DNA from: TMP-86 sp039807285
GTDB lineage: Bacteria > Pseudomonadota > Gammaproteobacteria > Steroidobacterales > Steroidobacteraceae
DNA length: 64,000 bases
Assembly: GCA_044226785.1 (NCBI GenBank)
Contig: JBGAGK010000002.1
Location: 124,001-188,000 of the forward strand
Direction: 5' to 3'
A program made the translations under genes and the position numbers. The notes under the pieces were generated by a model. That model saw only the letters and a program-made list of their open reading frames with translations. It did no database searches and was not told the origin of the DNA. Shown here piece by piece: positions 15,891 to 24,117 of the stretch; position 1 is the first letter of the stretch; each line of letters starts with the position of its first letter.

Positions 15891-18395
15891 TCAGCGATCG
15901 TCCCGCGGTGGGCTGGCAGGCGAGTCAGGCGAAGACGACCAGACGACGTACCTGGCAGGCGCTGCGGGTTCCGGACGCGGCGCCTCGCCCTGGGGCCGTC
16001 CAGCGGGCTGTTGCTCGGTCCGCACCACTGGCCGGCCGGCATCAGGTGCAGGTGTGTTCACCGGAGCGGCTGCTGGTGCAGGTGCCTCGCCAAAGGGGAG
16101 TTCGCGCGGGCCGGGTTCATCGGTTCCACGCACCGATTGAGGAGCATCTGCCGATGCGGGAGTCGTGGTGGTCGCACCCTCGCTGCCCGCTTCACTCCGG
16201 CCCCGACCCCGGCCCCGGCGGCGGCGTCCCCGGCCGCCACGTTCTCCTCGCTCGCCCCGATCCTCCGGCGTCCGCGTCGTGCCATCGCCTGGGGTAGCTT
16301 CCTGACGTGTGGCCGCTTCAGGCCGCGCGTGGCTGGCTGATCCCGGGATTCCGGGCGCCTGCCCACCACGTTCGCTGCCACCGCGCTGGTCACGGGGCCG
16401 CTGCTCGCGCCGGCCCTCGTCACGCCGGGTATCCCGATTTGCGTCACGGGTCCCGTCCCGGCGGCCGTCGCGGCTCCGATCTGATGATGATTCGCGAGGC
16501 ATGTCCCTCGGGCGCTCGTGATCACGGCCGCGGTCACGGCCGCGGTCACGGTCGCGCGGTTGTGACCGATCGCGATCACCCCGGAACCGATCCGGGCGCC
16601 CCTCACCGCGGGAATGCGGCCGGTCACGGCGCGATTCGCGATCGGGCTGCGGTGCCTGCACCGGTACCCCGGTCCCGAAGAAAAACCGCCAGAGCCGCAC
16701 GAAAATGCCTACGGTTGGTGCTGGCACGGCCGCGGAAGCTGTGGCGGCGGGCGCGGGCGCTTCAGCGGGTGACGGCATGGGGGTGGCGGAGGGAAGGATG
16801 CTGGGCACCAGGGGAGCCTCGGTGACTGGCTTCTTGTCCCGGCTGCCCACGTCGGTATCATCGAGCGTGGGAGTCTCGGGGATCACATAGCTGGCCTCAT
16901 TGTTCTCGGGAAGGTCCTTCTCGTCCTGGCGGATGCGCTTCAATGCATACGCCGGGGTCTGCATGTACTGGTTGGGAACGAGGACAACCGGCACCTGGTC
17001 GCGATCTTCTATCTGCTTGAGCGCTTCACGCTTCTCGTTCATGAGATAGGTCGACACGTCGACAGGCAACTGTGCAATGACCCGGCCGGTTCGCTCCTTG
17101 CGTGTTTCCTCGCCGATCAGACGCAGGATGGCCAGGGCCATGGACTCGACACTGCGGATCGTACCCATGCCGTTGCAGCGCGGGCAGTTGATGTGGGTGG
17201 TCTCGCTCAGCGCGGGCCGCAGCCGTTGTCTGGACAGTTCCATCAGGCCGAAACGGGAGAGCCGTCCCAGCTGGATCCGGGCACGGTCCATGCGCACCGC
17301 TTCGCGCAGGCGGTCTTCGACGGCGCGCTGATTCCGGGTGGACTCCATGTCGATGAAGTCGATGACGATGAGCCCGCCGAGGTCCCGCAGGCGCAGCTGA
17401 CGCGCGACTTCGTCGGCGGCCTCCAGGTTGGTGTTCAGTGCGGTTGCTTCGATGTCGCCACCGCGGGTACTGCGCGCCGAATTGATGTCGATCGAAACAA
17501 GAGCTTCCGTGTGGTCAATGACCAGACTTCCGCCCGAGGGCAGGTTCACCTTGTGCGAGTAGGCCGATTCGATCTGGCTTTCGATCTGATAGCGGGTGAA
17601 CAGCGGGACCGGGTCCTGGTAGAGCTTGAGCTTGCGCTGGGCATCCGGCGGCATGAACCGCTGCATGTATTCCTGCGCCTTCTGGAAGGCTTCCGGCTGG
17701 TCGATCAGGCATTCGCCGACATCGTCGGAGAAATAATCGCGCAGACCGCGGGTGATGGCGTCGCTTTCCTGGAAGATCAGGTATGGAGCAGCGCGTCCCT
17801 CGCTGGCCTTGAGGATTGAATCCCAGGCGTTATGCAGGTTGTCGAAGTCCCATTGCAGTTCCTCCGCCGTGCGTCCCACACCGGCCGTTCGCACGATGGC
17901 GCCCATGCCGTCCGGAATCTGCAGTTCACTCATGGCCTCGCGCATCTGATCGCGGTCTTCGCCTTCGATGCGGCGTGAGACGCCTCCTGCACGCGGGTTG
18001 TTCGGCATCAGCACCAGGAACCGGCCGGCCAGGCTTATGAAAGTCGTGAGGGCGGCTCCCTTGTTGCCGCGCTCCTCCTTTTCCACCTGGACGATGAGCT
18101 CCTGGCCTTCCTGGATCAGGTCACGCATCCCCGGCTTGCCACTGGCGGGCACCTGGGTGCGGAAGTATTCCTTCGAGATTTCCTTCAGCGGCAGAAAACC
18201 GTGGCGCTGCGCGCCATAATCGACAAAGGCAGCTTCGAGGCTGGGTTCGACCCGGGTGATCCGGCCTTTATATATGTTGGCCTTCTTCTGTTCCCTGGAA
18301 GAGATTTCGATCGAAAGGTCGTAGAGTTTCTGTCCGTCGACCAAGGCAACGCGCAACTCTTCTTCCTGAGTTGCATTGACGAGCATTCTTTTCAT
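15891..18395 (-). CDS. rne: Ribonuclease E
   Basis: Encodes 834 residues of the essential endoribonuclease of mRNA decay and RNA maturation. The N-terminal catalytic half is complete: MKRMLVNATQEEELRVALVD at the start, the S1 domain from about 36, 5'-sensor region, DNase I-like domain with VSIDINSARSTRG and VIDFIDM (two metal-binding aspartates), and the zinc-link CPRCNGMGTI. From about residue 520 the protein turns into a proline/alanine- and then arginine-rich tail with repeated RDRDRG units, the flexible scaffold part expected for degradosome assembly. The ATG at 18395 matches E. coli; a TTG three codons earlier is less likely. It is divergent from rluC. Confidence 0.96.
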   Translation of the reverse strand: MKRMLVNATQEEELRVALVDGQKLYDLSIEISSREQKKANIYKGRITRVEPSLEAAFVDYGAQRHGFLPLKEISKEYFRTQVPASGKPGMRDLIQEGQELIVQVEKEERGNKGAALTTFISLAGRFLVLMPNNPRAGGVSRRIEGEDRDQMREAMSELQIPDGMGAIVRTAGVGRTAEELQWDFDNLHNAWDSILKASEGRAAPYLIFQESDAITRGLRDYFSDDVGECLIDQPEAFQKAQEYMQRFMPPDAQRKLKLYQDPVPLFTRYQIESQIESAYSHKVNLPSGGSLVIDHTEALVSIDINSARSTRGGDIEATALNTNLEAADEVARQLRLRDLGGLIVIDFIDMESTRNQRAVEDRLREAVRMDRARIQLGRLSRFGLMELSRQRLRPALSETTHINCPRCNGMGTIRSVESMALAILRLIGEETRKERTGRVIAQLPVDVSTYLMNEKREALKQIEDRDQVPVVLVPNQYMQTPAYALKRIRQDEKDLPENNEASYVIPETPTLDDTDVGSRDKKPVTEAPLVPSILPSATPMPSPAEAPAPAATASAAVPAPTVGIFVRLWRFFFGTGVPVQAPQPDRESRRDRPHSRGEGRPDRFRGDRDRSQPRDRDRGRDRGRDHERPRDMPRESSSDRSRDGRRDGTRDANRDTRRDEGRREQRPRDQRGGSERGGQAPGIPGSASHARPEAATRQEATPGDGTTRTPEDRGERGERGGRGRRRRGRGRGRSEAGSEGATTTTPASADAPQSVRGTDEPGPRELPFGEAPAPAAAPVNTPAPDAGRPVVRTEQQPAGRPQGEAPRPEPAAPARYVVWSSSPDSPASPPRDDR
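16522..16557. repeat. Three 12-bp tandem repeats within rne
   Basis: TCACGGCCGCGG is repeated twice exactly and a third time with two changes. On the coding (minus) strand it produces the alternating arginine-aspartate and arginine-glycine stretch of the RNase E tail. Such a repeat can change copy number by slippage without breaking the frame. Confidence 0.7.
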
Positions 18396-18755
18396 GAGTC
18401 CCAACTGGATGTTGTGGGACCGAGGAGAGAGGCAGAACTGCGGCGGTTGCGAGAATGGCAGGGAACATGCCCGCCATGGCGAGCACCACGAAGGTGATCG
18501 GCATGGAGGGGATCAGGAATTGCAAAAGCATGTTCAGCACGCCTGTTCGGCTTTTTCTTCAAGCAACCGCTTGCGCGGTGTCATCCACGTCCCGCGTTTT
18601 TCGGGACGGGGCACCGCTCTCATCGGCCCGAGCGATGGTCTGGAAACCCAGATCCAACTAATATGCAGCGCTTGCGCAGGTTTGACACGCGAGCACCACG
18701 GAAAACCGGTATCGTCGGTCGGGCCCCGCGTGAGCGGGACCGCACTTGACACGGC
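18396..18755 (-). promoter_or_regulatory. Long 5' leader of rne
   Basis: About 360 bases separate the inferred start of transcription from the rne ATG and hold no gene on the minus strand. Perfect or near-perfect hairpins are visible at 18588-18608 (CGTCCCG stems), 18567-18580 (ACCGC stems) and around 18714-18742. In E. coli the rne leader is of very similar length and lets RNase E control its own mRNA through hairpins; the same is likely here, although the sequences are not obviously alike. I see no small open frame with a ribosome-binding site in it. Confidence 0.6.
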
Positions 18756-18761
18756 TGGGCA

Positions 18762-18790
18762 ATGCTAGCATCACTGGTATTCAGGGTCAA
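18762..18790 (-). promoter_or_regulatory. Promoter of rne
   Basis: On the minus strand TTGACC (18785-18790) and TAGCAT (18762-18767) are separated by exactly 17 bp, a good sigma-70 match. It predicts a start of transcription near 18755. It overlaps a TATAAT on the plus strand at 18791-18796 that may serve rluC, so the two divergent promoters lie back to back. Confidence 0.65.
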
Positions 18791-18796
18791 TATAAT
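18791..18796 (+). promoter_or_regulatory. Candidate -10 box of rluC
   Basis: TATAAT 54 bases before the rluC ATG. The -35 position carries no clear match; a TTGACA at 18746-18751 is too far upstream. It directly abuts the rne -35 box. Confidence 0.45.
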
Positions 18797-18850
18797 CAAC
18801 ACGTTAAGAGTGGCCGCACCGGATCCCGTTCGGTGGGGACGGGTGCCTGC

Positions 18851-19810
18851 ATGAATCAGGGCAAGGAACCTGTCGCACGGGTCAGAACGCAAACGGTCCC
18901 GGCGGAGCATGCCGGTCAGCGCATCGACAACTTTCTGCTGCGTCATTTCCGCAGCGTGCCGCGCAGCCATGTCTATCGCCTCCTGCGCAAGGGTGAAGTG
19001 CGCGTCAACCGGAAGCGCGTGGATGCCGATTATCGTCTTGTGGAAGGCGACCAACTGCGGCTGCCGCCCGTGCGCCTGGGTGGCGATCCGCAACCTGCCC
19101 AGCCGTCCCGCTCGCTGATCGAACTGGTCGAAGGATCGGTGATTCATTCCGATGACAGGATCCTCGTGATCGACAAGCCCTCGGGCGTTGCCGTGCACGG
19201 GGGCAGTGGCATGAGCTTTGGCGTCATTGAAGCCTTGCGCGCTTCAAGGCCGCGCGAGTCACTGGAACTGGTGCACCGGCTCGATCGCGATACCAGTGGA
19301 TGCCTGATCGTCGCGCGAAGCCGGTCCGGACTGACTGTGCTGCACCATCTGATCCGCGAGGGCAAGGTCGGCAAATCCTATCTTGCGCTGGTTGCGGGCC
19401 GCTGGCCGTTCGGTACAAAGCGGGTCGATGCAGCCCTGTCGACCGATGAGCGCCGTCATGGCGAACGGCACGTGCGCGTCAGCGGTGACGGGAAGGCGTC
19501 GGTCAGCGTGTTCAAGCCCCTGCAGTTCTTCGGCAGGCGCGCCACTCTGATGGAAGTGGATATCCTCACCGGGCGGACCCATCAGATCCGTGTGCATGCG
19601 GCGCATGTCGGGCATCCGGTGCTGGGTGACGACAAATACGGCGATCGGACGTTGAACCGGCAGATGCGCTCGCTGGGCCTGAAGCGCATTTTCCTGCATG
19701 CCCGATCGATTGCTTTTGACTGGCCGGATTCGGGCGCTCCGTTTCATGCCAGTGCGCCGCTCCCGGCCGACTTGTCGGCAATGATCGCGACTCTGGCCGG
19801 GGAAGGATGA
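18851..19810 (+). CDS. rluC: Ribosomal large subunit pseudouridine synthase RluC
   Basis: Encodes 319 residues. An S4 RNA-binding domain comes first (GQRIDNFLLRHFRSVPRSHVYRLLRKGEV), then the RluA-family catalytic domain with the motif HRLDRDTSGCLIVAR, whose aspartate is the nucleophile, and GRTHQIRVHAAHVGHPVLGD. RluC modifies three uridines of 23S rRNA. The assignment to RluC rather than RluD rests on the divergent rne neighbour, the same arrangement as in E. coli. The ATG at 18851 is chosen because it precedes the S4 domain by the usual distance; the open frame extends upstream without a better start. Confidence 0.93.
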   Translation: MNQGKEPVARVRTQTVPAEHAGQRIDNFLLRHFRSVPRSHVYRLLRKGEVRVNRKRVDADYRLVEGDQLRLPPVRLGGDPQPAQPSRSLIELVEGSVIHSDDRILVIDKPSGVAVHGGSGMSFGVIEALRASRPRESLELVHRLDRDTSGCLIVARSRSGLTVLHHLIREGKVGKSYLALVAGRWPFGTKRVDAALSTDERRHGERHVRVSGDGKASVSVFKPLQFFGRRATLMEVDILTGRTHQIRVHAAHVGHPVLGDDKYGDRTLNRQMRSLGLKRIFLHARSIAFDWPDSGAPFHASAPLPADLSAMIATLAGEG

Positions 19811-19815
19811 GGCAG

Positions 19816-20403
19816 TCAGGGAACTGCAAAGCCTGCACGGCGCAGCAGTCGCGACAAGGCAATCAGCGGCAGCCCGATCAACGCCGTGGGGTCGCTGGAG
19901 TCGATGCATTCGAACAGGCTGATGCCGAGGCCCTCGCTCTTGAATCCGCCTGCGCAGTCCAGCGGTTGCTCACGGTCCACATAGCGCTCGATGCATGGAA
20001 GGTCGAGGCGGCGGAACTTCACCCGGGTGGTGTCCACGGCATCGAAGCGCTGCCCGGATGCGGCTCTCACCAGTGTCACGGCCGTCAGGAACCGGACCTG
20101 GCGACCCGAGCACTTGCGCAGCTGCTCGATGCACCTGTCGCGGGTCAGCGGCTTGCCAAGCACCTGTCGCCCGCAGGCAGCGAGCTGGTCCGAACCAATC
20201 ACCCAGCAATCCGGCTCGATGCGGGCGACGGCGGCAGCCTTGGCCCTGGCCAGCCGCTGCACCAGCGCAGATGGCTTCTCCGAACGGCGCGGCCGTTCAT
20301 CCACCTGGGGTGCCAGCACCCGGAATTCCAGGCGCAGGCGTTCCATGAGGGATCGCCGGTAGGTCGAGGTCGAGGCCAGGATCAGTTGTGACTCGGGTTT
20401 CAA
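19816..20403 (-). CDS. maf: Maf-type nucleoside triphosphate pyrophosphatase
   Basis: Encodes about 195 residues of a Maf-family hydrolase that removes modified nucleotides (YceF-like by location). LILASTSTYRRSLMERL at the N-terminus, DERPRRSEKP, the catalytic VIGSDQLA, GKPLTRDRCIEQL and CAGGFKSEGLG are all present. No ATG lies at the expected start: a TTG at 20403 (or TTG at 20409) gives the family N-terminus, and it has only a poor ribosome-binding site. It ends six bases from the convergent rluC stop and is divergent from rpmF, as yceF is in E. coli. Confidence 0.9.
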   Translation of the reverse strand: MKPESQLILASTSTYRRSLMERLRLEFRVLAPQVDERPRRSEKPSALVQRLARAKAAAVARIEPDCWVIGSDQLAACGRQVLGKPLTRDRCIEQLRKCSGRQVRFLTAVTLVRAASGQRFDAVDTTRVKFRRLDLPCIERYVDREQPLDCAGGFKSEGLGISLFECIDSSDPTALIGLPLIALSRLLRRAGFAVP

Positions 20404-20430
20404 AAACAACGACTTGCACTCGGTCCGACT

Positions 20431-20459
20431 TTGACACTTGGGCGGTGGGTCAATATGAT
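20431..20459 (+). promoter_or_regulatory. Promoter of the rpmF-plsX-fabH operon
   Basis: TTGACA (20431-20436), exactly 17 bp, then TATGAT (20454-20459): the best sigma-70 promoter in the window. It predicts a start near 20466 and a leader of about 73 bases before rpmF, with an AGGA ribosome-binding site at 20530. Confidence 0.85.
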
Positions 20460-20538
20460 ACGCCGCCCGCACGATCAAGGCTCGCGCGCAAGCAGGGGCG
20501 GGGCTGTTCTTGCGGACCTCATTGCATACAGGAATACC

Positions 20539-20736
20539 ATGGCAGTTCAAAAAAGCCGAAAGACTCCTTCCCGGCGTGGCATGCATCGCTCGCACTCGGC
20601 GCTCGAAAAGCCGGCCCTTTCCGTGGAACCCAAGAGTGGGGAAACGCATCTGCGTCACCGCATTTCGCGTGATGGCTATTACCGTGGCCGCAAGGTTCTG
20701 GAAACCAGGAACGACGCAGCGGGCGACGACGAGTAG
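20539..20736 (+). CDS. rpmF: Ribosomal protein L32
   Basis: Encodes 65 residues. MAVQKSRKTPSRRGMHRSH is the conserved L32 start, and HRISRDGYYRGRKVL the conserved end. It is slightly longer than usual because of an acidic tail (NDAAGDDE). No zinc cysteines are present, as is common in gammaproteobacterial L32. The strong promoter upstream and plsX 44 bp downstream make it the first gene of the lipid operon. The yceD gene that usually stands before rpmF is missing. Confidence 0.97.
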   Translation: MAVQKSRKTPSRRGMHRSHSALEKPALSVEPKSGETHLRHRISRDGYYRGRKVLETRNDAAGDDE

Positions 20737-20780
20737 GTCCGTCATCTGCCGCAATGCCGGCAGATGCCCTACCCGGGTAA

Positions 20781-21788
20781 ATGGCAGTGTCTGCAGCCCT
20801 GCAAATTGCAGTGGACGCCATGAGCGGAGATCATGGCCCGGCTGTCTGCGTGCCAGCCGCGGTGGATGCGGCACGCGGGTTTCCCGACATCCACATTGTC
20901 CTGGTCGGACGTGACCAGGAAATCCGCCGTCATCTGAACGGCGCTCAGCCGGACAATCTCACCTTCCTCCACGCAACCGATGTGGTGGAAATGTCCGACC
21001 ACCCGCGGGATGCGCTGAGGAAGAAAAAAGATTCCTCGATGCGCCGCGCCATCGATCTGGTGAAGAGCGGCAAGGCCAACGCCTGTGTCAGCGCCGGCAA
21101 TACCGGTGCGCTGATGGCCACCGCCCACTTCGTGCTCAAGACCCTTGCGGGCGTTGAACGACCGGCCATCATTTCGAAGATTCCCTCTCACGGGGGCCAT
21201 ACGTTCATGCTGGATCTTGGGGCCAATGCCTCCTGCACGCCTGAACAGCTCGCGCAGTTCGCGCTGATGGGTGCTGTCGTGGCGGCAGATCTCGACAGCC
21301 ACAAGCGCCCCCGCGTCGGCCTGCTGAACATCGGCGAGGAGGACATCAAGGGCCATGAATCCGTGCAGTCGGCCCACGAGCTCATTTCAGCGCTGCCGCT
21401 CAATTACGTCGGATTCGTCGAAGGCCACGACATCTTCTCGGACAAGGTGGATGTGGTCGTGACCGACGGATTCACGGGAAACGTGGCATTGAAGACCATG
21501 GAAGGGCTGGCGCGCATGATCGGCGCGATGGTGCGCGAGGAGTTCACGCGCAGTGCGTTTCGCAGGCTGGGCGCGGTCGCTGCAACACCGGCCCTGAATG
21601 CGTTGAAGACGCGCCTCGACTCCCGGCGCTACAATGGCGCCAGCATGATCGGGCTCAATGGAATCGTGATCAAGAGTCATGGCGGAGCCGACCGCCTTGC
21701 ATTCGGTCGCGCCATCGAGGTGGCCGTGCTGGAGGCGCGTCAGGGTGTTCCTTCCCGGATCGCTGCCCAGCTCGGGCCTTCGTCATGA
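20781..21788 (+). CDS. plsX: Phosphate acyltransferase PlsX
   Basis: Encodes 335 residues of the peripheral membrane enzyme that makes acyl-phosphate from acyl-ACP for phospholipid synthesis. IAVDAMSGDHGP at the N-terminus, SAGNTGALMATAHF, the LDLGANASCTPEQLAQFA block and VVTDGFTGNVALKTMEG are family signatures. It starts 44 bp after rpmF and overlaps fabH by four bases. A second ATG at 20820 (MSGDHGP) would remove the conserved IAVDA strand and is rejected. Confidence 0.96.
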   Translation: MAVSAALQIAVDAMSGDHGPAVCVPAAVDAARGFPDIHIVLVGRDQEIRRHLNGAQPDNLTFLHATDVVEMSDHPRDALRKKKDSSMRRAIDLVKSGKANACVSAGNTGALMATAHFVLKTLAGVERPAIISKIPSHGGHTFMLDLGANASCTPEQLAQFALMGAVVAADLDSHKRPRVGLLNIGEEDIKGHESVQSAHELISALPLNYVGFVEGHDIFSDKVDVVVTDGFTGNVALKTMEGLARMIGAMVREEFTRSAFRRLGAVAATPALNALKTRLDSRRYNGASMIGLNGIVIKSHGGADRLAFGRAIEVAVLEARQGVPSRIAAQLGPSS

Positions 21789-22756
21789 CCGTCTATTCGC
21801 GCATAGCGGGAACCGGCAGTCATGTGCCCGACAAGGTCCTGACCAATGCGGACCTGGAAAAGATGGTCGATACCAGCGACGAGTGGATTCGCACGCGCTC
21901 GGGGATCGAGCGCCGCCATGTCGCGGTACCGGGGGAGACCACCACGGATCTGGCGGTGCCAGCCGCGCGTCGCGCCATGGAAGCTGCGGGAGTGCAACCG
22001 GGTGACATCGACCTGATCTGTGTCGGCACGACCACTCCTGATTTCATTTTCCCCAATGTCGGTGCACTGGTGCAGGAGCGTCTGGGGATCCGCAACTGCC
22101 CGGCATTCAGCCTTGAAGCTGCCTGCAGCGGGTTCGTTTACGCGCTGGGAGTGGCTGACAAGTTCGTCCGGCTTGGGGATGCCCGATGCGCGCTGGTCAT
22201 CGGCGCGGAGACGCTCACGCGCATGGTCGACTGGACCGATCGGTCGACTTGCGTGTTGTTCGGAGATGGTGCCGGGGCCGTCATCCTGGTGCCTTCTGAC
22301 CGGCAGGGCATCATTTCCACTCATCTGCATGCCGACGGCCACTACAAGGACCTGCTGAACTATCCCGACGGGATCTCCACCGGGTTCGAGCGGGTGCGGC
22401 GCAATCAGGCGTTCATCCACATGAAGGGGAGCGAGGTCTACAGGCTTGCAGTGAGCAATCTGGGCAAGATTGCGCAGGAGACCCTGGCGGCCAATGGCCT
22501 GGAGGCTGCCCAGCTGGACTGGCTGGTGCCGCACCAGGCCAACCTGCGCATCATCGAGGCCACTGCGAAACGGCTCGGGCTGCCGATGGAGAAGGTCATC
22601 CTGACCATCGCAGAGCACGGCAATACCTCTGCGGCTTCCGTACCTCTGGCGCTGGATACGGGAATCCGGGACGGGCGCATCAAGCCCGGGCAGCTGCTGC
22701 TCCTGGAGGCTTTTGGAGGAGGCTTCACCTGGGGTTCGGCGCTGTTGCGCCTGTAG
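21785..22756 (+). CDS. fabH: 3-oxoacyl-ACP synthase III FabH
   Basis: Encodes 323 residues of the condensing enzyme that starts fatty-acid synthesis from acetyl-CoA and malonyl-ACP. The catalytic cysteine is in LEAACSGFVYAL (near 114), the histidine in VPHQANLRI and the asparagine in EHGNTSAASVP, all intact. TSDEWIRTRSGIERRH and AFGGGFTWGSALLRL match the family start and end. The ATG overlaps the plsX stop. The usual fabD-fabG-acpP genes do not follow; an L,D-transpeptidase does. Confidence 0.96.
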   Translation: MTVYSRIAGTGSHVPDKVLTNADLEKMVDTSDEWIRTRSGIERRHVAVPGETTTDLAVPAARRAMEAAGVQPGDIDLICVGTTTPDFIFPNVGALVQERLGIRNCPAFSLEAACSGFVYALGVADKFVRLGDARCALVIGAETLTRMVDWTDRSTCVLFGDGAGAVILVPSDRQGIISTHLHADGHYKDLLNYPDGISTGFERVRRNQAFIHMKGSEVYRLAVSNLGKIAQETLAANGLEAAQLDWLVPHQANLRIIEATAKRLGLPMEKVILTIAEHGNTSAASVPLALDTGIRDGRIKPGQLLLLEAFGGGFTWGSALLRL

Positions 22757-22765
22757 GCCCGGAGC

Positions 22766-23740
22766 ATGCTCATCCGCGCCTGCCTGACCGGCATCCTGCT
22801 CGCTTGCGTGGCAGTCAGCGCGGATGCCGAAGTCTTCGAACTGGCGCCCGGCCAGGACCTGATCGGCGAGCCGGGAATGACCACGTCCCATCATGAGGAT
22901 ACGCTGCCGGATATCGCGCGGCTTCACCATCTGGGGTTTGACGAGATCGCAGCTGCCAACCCCGGGGTCGATATCTGGCTGCCTGGAGAAGGCACGCGAA
23001 TCGTGCTGCCCACACAGCACCTTCTCCCCAATGTGCCTCGCACCGGCGTCGTGGTGAATCTGGGGGACGGGCGCCTGTATTACTTCCGCAAGGATGCCGC
23101 AGGCCGGCCGCTCGTGGAGACCTATCCGGTCAGTGTGGGTCAGGTGGGCCGAACCATGCCTCTTGGTCTGACGCGCATCGTGGCCAAGCAGAAAAAGCCC
23201 ACCTGGTATCCGCCCAAGTCCATCCGCGACCGGCATCTGAAGGAGGGCGATGCCCTTCCACCCTTCATACCGCCGGGACCGGACAACCCCCTGGGAGAAT
23301 ATGCGCTGCGTCTCGGCATCCCGAGCGGCGCCTATCTGATCCACGGCACCAACAGGCCGGTCAGTGTGGGTTTGCAGATCACCAATGGCTGCATCCGCCT
23401 CTACCCCGAGGACATCGAAAACCTGTTCCGCCAGATTCCGGTCGGCACCCAGGTCCGTGTGATCAATCAACGGATCAAGACGGGATGGGGGCCGGACGGT
23501 GCCCTGTATCTTGAAGTCCATCAGCCGCTCGAGGGCACCGACCCGAAGGACGTCGAGGACCTGACCGCTGTCACCAAGTCCGTCGTGGCAGCAACCTCGG
23601 AACGACACGTGATCATCGACTGGGATGCGGCGGAGAAGGTGTTCAGCGAACAGCGCGGCGAGGCGGTGCGCATATCCGTCGACCGGTGGGTGGAACCCGC
23701 GGCGCCGTCACGTTCCCGCCAGCGCGCGGACCGGCAGTAA
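22766..23740 (+). CDS. L,D-transpeptidase (YkuD domain), periplasmic
   Basis: Encodes 324 residues of the ErfK/YbiS/YcfS type. Residues 1-21 are a Sec signal peptide (VSADA). A LysM-like segment follows (DTLPDIARLHHLGFDEIAAANP), then the YkuD catalytic domain at about 93-233 with IHGTNRPVSVG and ITNGCIRLYPED, carrying the catalytic histidine and cysteine. These enzymes link murein lipoprotein to peptidoglycan or crosslink peptidoglycan 3-3. The convergent neighbour is a murein lipoprotein ending in lysine, a likely substrate. It starts nine bases after fabH and may be read from the same promoter. Confidence 0.94.
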   Translation: MLIRACLTGILLACVAVSADAEVFELAPGQDLIGEPGMTTSHHEDTLPDIARLHHLGFDEIAAANPGVDIWLPGEGTRIVLPTQHLLPNVPRTGVVVNLGDGRLYYFRKDAAGRPLVETYPVSVGQVGRTMPLGLTRIVAKQKKPTWYPPKSIRDRHLKEGDALPPFIPPGPDNPLGEYALRLGIPSGAYLIHGTNRPVSVGLQITNGCIRLYPEDIENLFRQIPVGTQVRVINQRIKTGWGPDGALYLEVHQPLEGTDPKDVEDLTAVTKSVVAATSERHVIIDWDAAEKVFSEQRGEAVRISVDRWVEPAAPSRSRQRADRQ

Positions 23741-23766
23741 AAAAAACGCCGCGCAGGTGCGCGGCG
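23739..23766 (-). terminator. Intrinsic terminator of the murein lipoprotein gene
   Basis: On the minus strand a perfect 8-bp GC stem (CGCCGCGC, loop ACCT, GCGCGGCG) is followed by eight T residues. It lies about 30 bases after the lipoprotein stop codon. The T-run falls at the end of the convergent transpeptidase gene, so the hairpin may also slow transcription coming from the other side. Confidence 0.92.
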
Positions 23767-23799
23767 TATCAAGTCAAGCCTTCTGGCTCGAACGCAGTC

Positions 23800-24117
23800 T
23801 TACTTGGATACGGACTTCTTGAAGACGCGGTCGATCTTCTCGTTGATGGCATCGATTGCCGACTGATGGGACTGCGCGAGTGACAGAGCCTGGTTGGCGG
23901 TGCTCTGAGCGCCGGCGGCAGCCTGCGAAGCGGAAGCGGCAGCGCTGTTGGCAGCGGCAGCGTCACTGGAAGCCTTCGACGTGTCGCCCGTCAGTTTGCT
24001 GACCTGGGACTTAAGATCGTCGATCTGCTGCTGGATGGGCTTCAGATCCTGGCATCCGGCCAGTGCGACGAAGCAAGCTGCGGCCGCCGTAATCTTAAGA
24101 GTGGAAGCAAGTTTCAT
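23800..24117 (-). CDS. Murein lipoprotein, Lpp/OprI type
   Basis: Encodes 105 residues. A lipoprotein signal peptide ends in LAGC (cysteine 22 is the lipidation site). The mature part is an alanine- and serine-rich coiled coil starting with QQQIDDLKSQVSKLTGD and continuing in heptads, as in Pseudomonas OprI and E. coli Lpp. The last residue is lysine (KKSVSK), the residue that L,D-transpeptidases join to peptidoglycan in Lpp. A strong terminator follows and the gene stands alone, as expected for an abundant protein. An AGGGG site is present 7-11 bases before the ATG. Confidence 0.88.
   Translation of the reverse strand: MKLASTLKITAAAACFVALAGCQDLKPIQQQIDDLKSQVSKLTGDTSKASSDAAAANSAAASASQAAAGAQSTANQALSLAQSHQSAIDAINEKIDRVFKKSVSK

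Noticed and set aside
18746..18751. Consensus TTGACA upstream of rluC
   Set aside because: No -10 box 16-18 bp downstream on the plus strand; TATAAT is 39 bp away.
21740..23608. 622-codon minus-strand open frame
   Set aside because: Antisense of fabH and the transpeptidase gene, both of which have full sets of catalytic residues.
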